Source: Echiichthys vipera (Eukaryota; Chordata; Actinopteri; Perciformes; Trachinidae). From it: a stretch of 64,000 bases of DNA. This document shows, in pieces, positions 56,705 through 64,000 of the stretch. Below the pieces are notes generated by a model. That model saw only the letters and a list, made by a program, of their open reading frames with translations. It was not told the DNA's origin and did not search any database. How positions within the stretch are numbered: position 1 is the first letter of the stretch; each line of letters starts with the position of its first letter. The position numbers and the translations under genes are program-made. The stretch lies in the NCBI GenBank assembly GCA_963691815.1, contig OY829651.1, forward strand, positions 31,321,004 through 31,385,003, read 5' to 3'.

Positions 56705-57805
56705 ATGGCAGGCCCTGTAGCGTCCCCGGCTGATTGATGGTCGGACTCTTTAACTGATGGTTCACAAGTGTTTATTTTTGGGCAAAATAGATGATACAGT
56801 TGCTCCATTAAATCTTTTGACACCTTGAAGACTCTGAACACAACGTGAACACACAGTGAAAAATAAGAGTAAGAGCTATGGAAAAAAAACAAAAATAATA
56901 TGTTACCATCTATGTAATATCATGTTGTGTTATTTAACTTAATAAAAATTATATTATATCTCTCAGTTTGCAGCTTTAACTTCCAAAGATTGTTAATGCA
57001 CACAAAAAATAATGCTGTATTTATTAAATACTAGCAAGCAGTGTAATGAAATAATTGTCTCATTCAGAAAGACAGATGCTCTGAATCAGCATTACTGAGA
57101 GCTTAAAATAAACTTGTATAAAACGATGCAAAGCAACACAAGGACATCCCGTTTTGAAACGCATTAAGCACCACATTGAAACAAAATGATGACAAACCTT
57201 GTGCCCTTATCAGCCAGGTGCTAAACAAACTTGTCGGTTTACATTTCCTTAAATTTTTGCACTTTTGATAGACCTGTTTGCAATACACTTAATTTCCTGT
57301 AAAGTTGTCCTTTTTTTTCTCTTTTCAGGTTACACTCTATCAAAATAAAAGCACAAGCCTAAAAACAGGAAGTAACGGTAAAAATAAACAAATTTTAAGA
57401 GATTTCTCATGAAAATGCAACTACACATTTTGGGAATATGATGTGCTATATTAAAGGTAATTTACAGGCCCAGGATTAGGTTGGGATGAATACTGGCAGC
57501 GAGTAGTAGGACAGGCCATTTCCGGAAGGCCTACTCACGGTCAGGATAAAAAGAAACATAAGACTAGATTGACAGATTTGAAGGAATATTTAAAGATGTG
57601 TAAAGGTTGGGATGTCAGCAAGCCAGAGAATATGATAAAAGATAATTCAGTTAGAGGAGGACAGAGCATGTGAAGTAGTAGTGGGAAATAGAAATAATGG
57701 TCTGAGTAGGTTGTGGAAAAAGAAGGAGGAGAAGGAATAGGAGAAGAGGGAGGAGCGAAGAGCAGATTTGCATATGGCTGGACTGGCAGCTGAGCTTTAT
57801 TAGCC
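56705..57805 (+). pseudogene. Retroviral Gag, N-terminal pieces, broken
   Basis: A plausible Gag start is ATG 56705 (MAGPVASPAD), meeting a stop after ten codons. About 700 bp of unrelated DNA (56738-57440) then interrupts it. Coding resumes at 57467 with GPGLGWDEYWQRVVGQAISG and KEYLKMCKGWDVSKPEN, stopping at 57671. A shifted frame with an acidic/basic run (WKKKEEKE, REERRADLH) continues to about 57800, where a LINE is inserted. The assignment to Gag rests on position between leader and the CCHC knuckle. No structural domain could be confirmed by eye. Confidence 0.55.
56738..57440. other. Unassigned insertion in Gag
   Basis: AT-rich sequence without retroviral character separates the Gag start from its continuation. 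A TTTTCAGGTTACAC-like stretch and an AATAAAAG occur near 57326-57350. No inverted ends or target duplication were found. Confidence 0.35.
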
Positions 57806-58496
57806 CACCCTAACATCACAGTTCTGACTGTTTAAACACAACATATTTACTTATGATTAAACATATATTTGATTAAAAGTATATTTACTTATACCTAAAT
57901 AAATTAAATCATTTACTTACTTTATATACATTTAAACATATTATACATGTAAACATACATACACATACTCACAAAGCAAAAATCAAAATCTGCAAAATCA
58001 AAATACATATTTGCTTAAATAAGATTTACTTTTTTCTCATTTCCATGTATTCAATAATCAAAACAAATAACATTTCCCTTTTTTATTTATTTATTAATTT
58101 TTCTCTTTTTCAATTATAACATTTATACATATGCATTAATTATTTCAAATTTCAAGGTCTTTTTAAAATATCGGTCGTGTTGTAATTACTTTCAGTTTAT
58201 CATTAAGGTCATTCCACATTTTTACACCAATAACGGACGCGGACACGCATCTTTGTCTAATGTTAGTTCTTGCTTTTCTTGTTTCAAATCAAAGCAGTCC
58301 TCTTAAATTATAGCAATTTTTTCTTAATTTAAATAAAGATTGAATAACTGTAGGAAGATTTTTTACAGCTCTGAATAAGATTTCAAGTATTTTTAGCTCG
58401 ACTATATCCGTAAATTTTAAAATATTAGATTTTATGAAAAGCTCCTTAGTAGAGTCACGGTATCCCACCATAGGTGATGTGAGAGGATTAAGATTC
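57806..58496 (-). pseudogene. LINE reverse transcriptase C-terminus, antisense insertion in Gag
   Basis: On the minus strand the frame from 58498 reads SPMVGYRDSTKELFIKSNIL, then FTDIVELKILEILFRAVKNL and SLFKLRKNCYNLRGLL. After a stop it goes on with FETRKARTNIRQRCVSASVI and WNDLNDKLK. This is the pattern of the C-terminal region of a fish non-LTR reverse transcriptase. An AT-rich 3' untranslated region extends left to about 57806. 5'-truncated and dead. Confidence 0.6.
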
Positions 58497-58785
58497 AAGA
58501 TTCAAGAAGCTTTATTTTATCCAGAGGGAAATTATTGTGCAACAGTTTCAATACAAAGGTCGGAAAGGATCAGAGTGACAATAAGCATAAAAACATAATA
58601 AAATAAAATGAAGCTAACATCAATTAAGTCAAACAATAACTAAGTGTGACAGAGTGCAACAGACATTGTGGTTAAGCGTAGGTTTATACAATATACAACA
58701 ATACACACTGTGCAGTTTAGCAGCATGTTGAAATAAAATAAGTACAAACTAAATAAGTGATAAAGAGCGATAATTGAAACAGTGT
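58490..58785 (-). repeat. Antisense LINE 3' tail 1
   Basis: AGATTCAAGATTCAAGAAGCTTTATTTTATCC then AGAGGGAAATTATTGTGCAAC, the inverse complement of an L2-type tail, followed by AT-rich UTR. It separates the LINE at 57.8 kb from the Gag continuation. Confidence 0.6.
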
Positions 58786-58789
58786 TAAA

Positions 58790-60215
58790 AATGTGGCAGC
58801 ATTTCCTGAAGAACTAAGAATTAATTGGACAGAAATACGGATTAGGGACAACAGACCAATTAGATTTAGATGCAGGAAAGACTGGCAGGGAAAGGTCAGG
58901 AACAAAACCAGGGTCAGATCCACTGCAGGGATCAATGTTTAAAGCTGCAGTTATGAAAGGAACAGACAAGGAAGTGAGAGCCATTACACATATGGATGAG
59001 GACACTTCAACATCACATGCGTAGAGCAGATGAAAGAAAGGCTGCGAGCAAAACAGAGATAGAGAATTTGAAAATACAACTGACCAAATTACAGTTAGCA
59101 AAAGCCAGAGAGGAAGGCACAAGCCACAAACAAGCAGCTAAAGCAAAGACACAAGCCAAGATGAGCCAGCACCAATGGGAATCCCCAGTTCCAGTTGCCG
59201 GCCAATTTTATATAGGACCCCCTCCCCAGGGACCATGGAACCCACCAGGACCATGGGGCCCACCACAATCACATTATAGAGGAGGAAGAGGACGAGGCTT
59301 TAATCCTCGAGGAGGTTATGAAAGGGGCGGGGGCGGATCACCGGGGGCTAGGGACAATGGGTGTTTCGTGTGTGGAGGTCATGGAAATTGGGCACGAGAC
59401 TGTCCACAAAACCAGAGAGGGCCACCAAGAGGGGGACCCCCTCAACAGCAGCAACAACAGCATGTGCCACCGCAACCACAACTGGCCCCAGGTAACCAGT
59501 TGCCCCAAGGCACCTGGTATCCAGACCAATACTGGGGGTGCCCAGGGTCAAGGGCAAGGGGAGAGGCTGACCCCTTGCTACGGGGAGAAGTGAACGAACG
59601 AAAAGTGAACTTTTTAGTCGATACAGGAGCAACACATTCGACTCTGATACAACCTCAGTTCGGTCAACAGCTCTCCAAATATTCCATAGAACTTGTGGGA
59701 TTTGGAGGACAGCCAATGCCACTTCCTTTCACGGAACCCCTCCCCACTAAAATAGCTGGTTACCAGTTTCATCAAAGCTATGTATATTCGCCGCAATGCC
59801 CAATCTCACTGCTAGGAAAAGATGTCCTAGTTAGATTGAAAGCATCTATCCTATGTGGCCCACATGTGGTGCAAGTTCATTTCCCTAATGGGGTAAAAAT
59901 AGACTGTTCAGAGACAATTACTTCAAGATGTAGCAATGGACAATGGATCCTAGAGGAAGATCCTGATCAGCAGCAACAGTCGGCCAACGTTTACTGGGTT
60001 CGATTGAAAGAGGACCCAGACCCGCCAATTACCAATGTTTTGAAACTGTATCAACAATGGACACCGTGGATTCACTCAGTGCACCCATATGAACCGGTCC
60101 CTGACGTTCCCCACTGTACTCTTCTCTATGACCGCACCCAAACTGAAGAAGTGTATGAGGAAAGATTTAGCGAAGTAGAGGGTTCCCCTTGGACACGGAC
60201 TTCGGCTGTATATAT
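58790..60215 (+). pseudogene. Retroviral Gag C-terminus (nucleocapsid) and protease
   Basis: Nucleocapsid binds viral RNA and protease cleaves the polyprotein. Gag-like sequence (58900-58990) shifts frame near 59005 and then stays open to 60303. In that frame a Lys-rich helical stretch comes first, then a Gly/Arg/Pro-rich region and one CCHC knuckle (CFVCGGHGNWARDC, 59362-59403). A Gln run follows, and the retropepsin active site FLVDTGATHS has its Asp codon at 59619. A flap-like region and PISLLGKDVL (about 59800-59830) follow, the C-terminal part of the protease fold. After about 60000 comes the protease-RT linker. Nucleocapsid and protease share one frame with no stop between. The frame beyond 60215 is translated LINE tail and not viral. 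Confidence 0.85.
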
Positions 60216-60535
60216 CAGAATCAGAATCAGAAAACCTTTAATGTCCCGCAGACGGGGAAATTCTTTTGTCACAGCAGCAACAGAATATTACAAAAAAGAT
60301 TAAAAATAGCAAAAATAAGCAATAAAGTTAAATTTTAAAAAGGGAAGAAATAGAAATAGACAAATATACATATTCACATGATATAGTGCAGTTGTTCTTG
60401 TTTTGTTTGTTTTGTAATAATATAATATGGAGTGAATAAATATAAGTAAATAAGACCAAATAGTGCACAAACAGAAGTGACCATAGTTCATAGTACATAC
60501 TGTATGTATCAAAGAAAGGTAGTAGCACAAGTCCT
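60216..60535 (-). repeat. Antisense LINE 3' tail 2
   Basis: ATCAGAATCAGAATCAGAAAACCTTTAATG then ACGGGGAAATTCTTTTGTCAC and an AT-rich UTR. It interrupts the protease-RT linker. Confidence 0.75.
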
Positions 60536-60925
60536 TCTCACTGCAGAGCAGGCAGAGTGGTACGGCATGGGTGACACTGCAGCACCCCATATTAGCTTAG
60601 CATTAGGAGCAGGAAGTCAAGCTTAAGCAGTTCCAGATGAGAAAAAACCCAAATGACTGCATTCCACTGACAGCGCAAGCCCTTAAAGTGAGACCCGACT
60701 TGCATGCAAAATCACAGGACCGACCAGACATGGACTTGTATGTAGATGCTTGCTGTTTCAGAAAAGATAATGGAGGACTAAGCGCAGCATGGGCAGTGGT
60801 TATCAAAGATCAGGGAAAGTTTGAGACACTAAGTACAGGAGAAGTGACAGAAAAACCGTCAGCTCAGCTAGCGGAAGTGATGGCAGTGACAGCAGCTTGG
60901 TGAGGGAAAGAGAGTGAACATATAT
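60536..60925 (+). pseudogene. Retroviral pol: linker end and RNase H fragment
   Basis: The frame at 60525-60625 (LLTAEQAEWYGMGDTAAPH) continues the protease-RT linker and stops at a TAA at 60624. The reverse transcriptase that should follow is absent. At 60637-60903 an RNase H segment begins, with DLYVDACCFRKDNGG (first acidic residue) and AQLAEVMAVTAAW (second), ending at a TGA. RNase H degrades the RNA strand of the replication hybrid. This confirms internal deletion of about 1.5-2 kb of pol before the LINE-tail insertion at 60926. Confidence 0.75.
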
Positions 60926-60986
<61 letters not shown>

Positions 60987-61190
60987 CTTTATTTATCCCG
61001 AGGGGAAATTAGGTCATTGTAGCAGCGGTACAGAGCAATCAGAAGTACTAAAAATAAGATAAAATATAAAATACAAAATATGAACAACAATAAAATAAAA
61101 TAAAAGCACGGTATCGCAGATAAACACTATATTACAATGTGCTATGTGGATTTTAATGTGCAAGAGAGATAAAGGTGCATTTCAGTGATA
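60926..61190 (-). repeat. (GATA)n plus antisense LINE 3' tail 3
   Basis: About fourteen GATA units (60926-60984) run into ACTTTATTTATCCCGAGGGG AAATTAGG, the inverse complement of an L2-type 3' end whose microsatellite tail is (TATC)n. Confidence 0.85.
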
Positions 61191-61204
61191 GGTCACTTTG
61201 AGTA

Positions 61205-61913
61205 CCGTAATTTCCGGACTATAAGCCGCTACTTTTTTCCCTCGTTCTGGTCCCTGAGGCTTATACAACGGTGCGGCTTTTCTACGGCTTACGGTAACCA
61301 GGGGCGCGCACTACCGAGGATGCGCGAGACCGAGGCAGACATCTGGCGCCAGGTAACGAGAGCAAAACAAAGAGTAGGAGAGCGTCAGCGACAGTTTGCG
61401 CGAAGGAAGTGTTCATGCAAACACCCTCAACATGGAAAACAAACGGAGAAGTGCATATGATGCTGCTTTTAAGTTAAAGGCAATCGATCTGGCTGTCAAA
61501 GAAGGAAATAGAGCTGCTGCACGTACCCTTGACATCAATGAATGGCTGGTTATTTTGATAACGTAAACGGCCGCGGGACTGCACTTTTACTGCCGTGTTA
61601 CAGGCGAGCACTTTGTATTACTTTGCACCGTTGTATTATTTGTACTCTGCACGAATGCTGTTCGCCATGTCAAAGATGTGAAAGTTTTGATTTAAACTTA
61701 ATAAATGGGACGCTTTGCGTTCCCAAACAGTCATCTCTGTCCCGACAATCCCCTCTGTGGTAGCAGGAACCCCTATATACTACGGTAATTACACATCAAA
61801 ACGCCTGCGGTTTATAGTCGGGTGCGGCTTTTATATGGAGCAATCTGTATTTTACCCTAAATTTAGCTGGTGAGGCTTAAAGTCAGGTGCGCTTTATAGT
61901 CCGGAAATTACGG
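61205..61913 (+). mobile_element. Pogo-type non-autonomous derivative
   Basis: Ends CCGTAATTTCCGGACTATAA (left) and its inverse (right) bound 709 bp, flanked by TA (61203-61204 and 61914-61915). Subterminal GTGCGGCTTTT motifs occur near both ends. It keeps only the first codons of the transposase. Confidence 0.9.
61432..61566 (+). pseudogene. Pogo transposase N-terminus (deletion remnant)
   Basis: MENKRRSAYDAAFKLKAIDL and KEGNRAAARTLDINEW match the psq-type HTH at the start of the intact transposase at 38933 (about 50% identical by eye). The frame ends four codons after the deletion joint. It could in principle still encode a 44-residue DNA-binding peptide, but nothing suggests this is used. 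Confidence 0.8.
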
Positions 61914-61915
61914 TA

Positions 61916-62009
61916 GTGTGAGTTTATTCCCTGAGCGTCGCTCAGCGCTGCTGTGCAGCGTTGTACAGTATGCAGACTCTGCATATGCCAGTGCAGCAGT
62001 CCATTGTCA
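61916..62009 (+). other. Retroviral pol remnant, unassigned
   Basis: A short stretch between the pogo derivative and the integrase fragment. No motif survives. Confidence 0.3.
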
Positions 62010-62363
62010 GTTGAAAGAGTGAGAGAGAGCAGGTTTTGTGACAGCTTCAGGTCTGCCTATTAAGCATGAGGAGGAAATGAGGAAAGAGAAAATAGCAAAA
62101 ACGATGGCAACTACAGGTCTATCATGGTTAGACTGTTTGCCTATGGCATTATACTCTATGAGGGCTAGTGTGAACAAAGAAAATAAATTTACCCCGTATG
62201 AGTTATTTACAGGTCGCACCATCCCCGGACCAAGACAACAGGAACCGCTGCAGCCAGGGGCCACACCAGGACTGGCACGGTCCTACGTGACTCAACTCCA
62301 AGGCTGGTTAAAGACATTGGCAGGAAGCCAAGGGGGGGTCAGGACCAGGACCATTGATGATTG
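62010..62363 (+). pseudogene. Retroviral integrase, C-terminal fragment
   Basis: Integrase inserts viral DNA into the host genome. The frame to 62363 shows ..GLSWLDCLPMALYSMRAS and NKENKFTPYELFTGRTIPGP, the conserved end of the integrase catalytic core (W..LP..LY..R......TPYEL..GR). The zinc-binding domain and the three acidic catalytic residues lie upstream and are lost. A stop at 62361 comes earlier than the usual C-terminal domain. Confidence 0.75.
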
Positions 62364-62536
62364 ACCCACATACACCATTAGTAAAAAAAACACCACAGTA
62401 TATAGAGTGGATGAATAGGGTAAAAAAGGGAGCAGAAAAACAAACAGTGTGTGTGTGGACACTTATTGTGTTTATTGTAATATTCATTATTTTAGTGGTA
62501 ATATATCTTATATGTGCATGGTTAGATAATTGTTAG
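62354..62536 (+). CDS. Short membrane-spanning frame, possible envelope leader remnant
   Basis: Sixty codons overlap the integrase end by 10 bp. Residues 33-55 are almost all hydrophobic (WTLIVFIVIFIILVVIYLI), one transmembrane segment, after a basic N-terminal half. Position just after integrase is where an envelope gene should start, so a leader remnant is likely, but there is no similarity I can point to. No surface or fusion subunit follows: only about 100 bp remain before the LTR. Confidence 0.35.
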   Translation: MMIDPHTPLVKKTPQYIEWMNRVKKGAEKQTVCVWTLIVFIVIFIILVVIYLICAWLDNC

Positions 62537-62627
62537 AGTTATGGAACTTGACAGGCCACATCCGTGGCATCCCTTTAGACATCCAGGATTTTGTGGTCTC
62601 GGAGGAATGATCATTCTGGTGAGTGAT

Positions 62628-62640
62628 CAACAGGGGGAAT
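62628..62640 (+). other. Polypurine tract
   Basis: CAACAGGGGGAAT directly precedes the 3' LTR start TGAAG, as needed for priming plus-strand DNA. Confidence 0.7.
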
Positions 62641-63211
62641 TGAAGAATTAATGATCAATGAGTGAAGCATAGTAATCATGTGTTAGCGTATGTATTAGTA
62701 ATAATTAATGAGAGTGTGATAATCAATGATTGAAGTATAGTAGTCTCGTGTTAGCGTGTGTATTAGTAATGATTAATGAAAGTGTGATAATAAGACGCAA
62801 TAAGTATAATCATTTAAGAATGTGATAGTCTGTGCCTCTGCTATTATTTGACCAGGCTCAAGCTTTTCTGCTTTCTCCAAAAGCACACAAACTTTCAGTC
62901 AGTCAAGGTCACAAAGACAATGAACTAGCCAGCTTGCACAAAAGCACCTGGCAAAATAGTTGAGATTAGACCAAGGGAGGATGAGTGCTGTGCTTTTTCA
63001 CAGATAAAGAAGACGAGTCATGCCAAACAGATGAAACCCCGAAGGGCGAGGGTTGAAGATGGAGGAACGGCTGCTTCTGAAATACACATATGCACGCACA
63101 AGCTGACACATAACCACGCCTTTGTAACAAGTTTACAGAGCAGATAGAGTAGAGATCAGGAACTTCTTGACTCTGATCCCGGGTACTGTGTTGTACACAG
63201 TTACTCTAGAT
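62641..63211 (+). repeat. 3' LTR, cut by a hAT insertion
   Basis: Same start and order as the 5' LTR. It carries two copies of the U3 repeat (62641-62712 and 62713-62787), where the 5' LTR has one. It ends at TTACTCTAGAT where the hAT end begins. R-U5 is presumably beyond the window. Confidence 0.88.
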
Positions 63212-64000
63212 CATGGGTGTCAAAGTCAAGGCCCGCGGGCCAGATCCGGCCCGCCAATGAATTATCTTGGCCCCCGGGATGATATTTGATTAGTATTAGA
63301 TCCGGCCCGCACGCCACAGCCGCCTGCTGGTGTTTTTCACGCACCAAAACTACATTACCCACATGCAACGGTAGCCCGCAAACTCACTGCAGCGCTGCAA
63401 GTGGGCCGCCCCGTCTTCAATATTCTTAAGCATTCAGGGCAGATGTCAACGTTCAGCAACACCCCCCTTGACAGGCTGCTGTCAAGGCAAGCTTTATTGT
63501 GGCAGAAGAAGTTGCAAAATCAGCCCGGCCATTTACAGAGGGAGAGTTTGTAAAAACCTGTATGCTTAAAGTTTGTGACACGGTGTGCCCAGACAAAAAG
63601 CAGCTATTTTCAAACGTGAGCCTGAGCAGGAACACCATTGCTGAACGTGTAGACCAGCTTTCCACCAATCTTAAAGAGCAGCTTGTGGAAAAGGGAAAAG
63701 ATTTCATTGCATATTCCCTTGCTGTGGATGAGAGCACCGACACAACTGACATTGCCCAGCTGTCAATTTTCATCCGTGGAGTGGACTCCAGCCTGGGCAT
63801 AACAGAAGAATGTTTGGCATTACGTCCTATGCATGGCACAACTACAGGACAAGATCTGTATGAAGAGGTATCCAGATGTGTTGATGATGTCGTGGAAATG
63901 GATTCTTCAATAAAGATCAACAAACAGGATCTGCTTTTTCTCCGTGGTTTATTTTGCCAAAGCATTTTCCTCTGCAGACAAAAATACGTTCATCCCCACA
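63212..64000 (+). mobile_element. hAT element, left part (runs off the window)
   Basis: The terminal repeat CATGGGTGTCAAAGTCAAGG lies within the retroviral LTR, so the hAT is younger. The bases CTCTAGAT before it (63204-63211) are the predicted target duplication. A transposase of the same group as at 16.4-19.3 kb follows, without its N-terminal BED finger. Confidence 0.85.
63472..64000 (+). pseudogene. hAT transposase fragment
   Basis: An open frame from 63472 to the window end has no ATG. It starts at the third block of the family: KASFIVAEEVAKSARPFTEG, then CDTVCPDKKQLFSNVSLSRN and TIAERVDQLS. The first catalytic Asp is in LAVDESTDTTDIAQLSIFIR (about 63721). After EEVSRCVDDVVEM (about 63898) the sequence stops resembling the family; the second Asp block (TTDGAP) should come about 20 codons later and is absent up to 64000. 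The missing BED finger and the early divergence mean it is defective. The opposite-strand 170-codon frame is only its shadow. Confidence 0.8.

Larger units (their letters stand above)
54998..63211 (+). mobile_element. Endogenous retrovirus, defective, with nested insertions
   Basis: Two LTRs (54998-55695 and 62641-63211) face the same way and share the start TGAAGAATTAA and most of U3. Between them, in order, are a primer-binding site, a long leader, Gag pieces, a CCHC knuckle and aspartic protease, an RNase H fragment, an integrase C-terminal fragment, a short membrane-spanning frame and a polypurine tract. Reverse transcriptase is missing and no envelope gene is seen. At least five insertions interrupt it: unassigned DNA (56738-57440), a LINE (57806-58496), three antisense LINE tails and a pogo derivative. 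The protease/linker sequence resembles that of fish retroviral elements, but I cannot fix the genus. Confidence 0.85.

Noticed and set aside
60216..60303. C-terminal extension of the Gag-protease frame
   Set aside because: The last ~29 codons translate an inserted antisense LINE tail (ATCAGAATCAG repeats), so they are not retroviral.
63453..63965. 170-codon minus-strand frame
   Set aside because: It is the shadow of the plus-strand hAT transposase, which shows family motifs.

Overview
The window reads as vertebrate, almost certainly teleost fish, nuclear DNA. It is AT-rich and mostly non-coding, with microsatellites and CpG-poor intergenic stretches. Nearly every recognisable coding stretch belongs to a transposable-element family typical of ray-finned fishes: Tc1, pogo, hAT, PIF/Harbinger, L2/CR1-like LINEs, Penelope and an endogenous retrovirus. 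No host gene can be called with confidence. Two stretches (near 24.9-25.1 kb and 49.0-49.2 kb) look like possible host first exons.

Layout. 0-3.5 kb: a dead LINE reverse transcriptase tail, a MITE and a Tc1 deletion derivative. 5.9-7.5 kb: a complete but broken Tc1 element flanked by TA. 7.6-8.2 kb: a head-to-head pair of one dispersed repeat. 8.9-13.8 kb: two arms of a hAT-like repeat flanking a BED-transposase relic, a ~500 bp TG...CA repeat and a two-gene Harbinger element (10.6-12.7 kb). 13.9-15.0 kb: a non-autonomous element with 14 bp inverted ends and 5 bp target duplications. 16.4-19.3 kb and 25.8-28.0 kb: two hAT elements with 8 bp target duplications and decayed transposases. 28.9-32.9 kb: a ~500 bp TG...CA repeat split by a 3.54 kb, nearly perfect palindrome. 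34.8-35.1 kb: a 36 bp minisatellite. 38.7-40.4 kb: a pogo-type transposon with an uninterrupted 418-codon transposase. 42.5-43.1 kb: an LTR fragment. 43.7-46.7 kb: Tc1 relics and a 72 bp direct repeat. 46.9-48.4 kb: a rearranged Penelope element. 50.2-51.0 kb: a small Harbinger derivative. 55.0-63.2 kb: an endogenous retrovirus with two LTRs, a tRNA-Trp-type primer site, gag/protease, RNase H and integrase remnants, and at least five later insertions. A further hAT element begins inside its 3' LTR and runs off the window.

The genes do not form a host pathway. They are autonomous or parasitic transposition modules. Nesting gives relative ages: LINE tails and a pogo derivative inserted into the retrovirus, a hAT into its 3' LTR, and the palindrome into an older TG...CA repeat. 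The pogo element and the palindrome look youngest. The palindrome is the most unusual structure. Its minus strand holds one full-length element with GGGCCC-AGTATTTCAAA ends, joined to an inverted copy of itself that lacks the last ~100 bp. The arms differ at only a few sites where I compared them.
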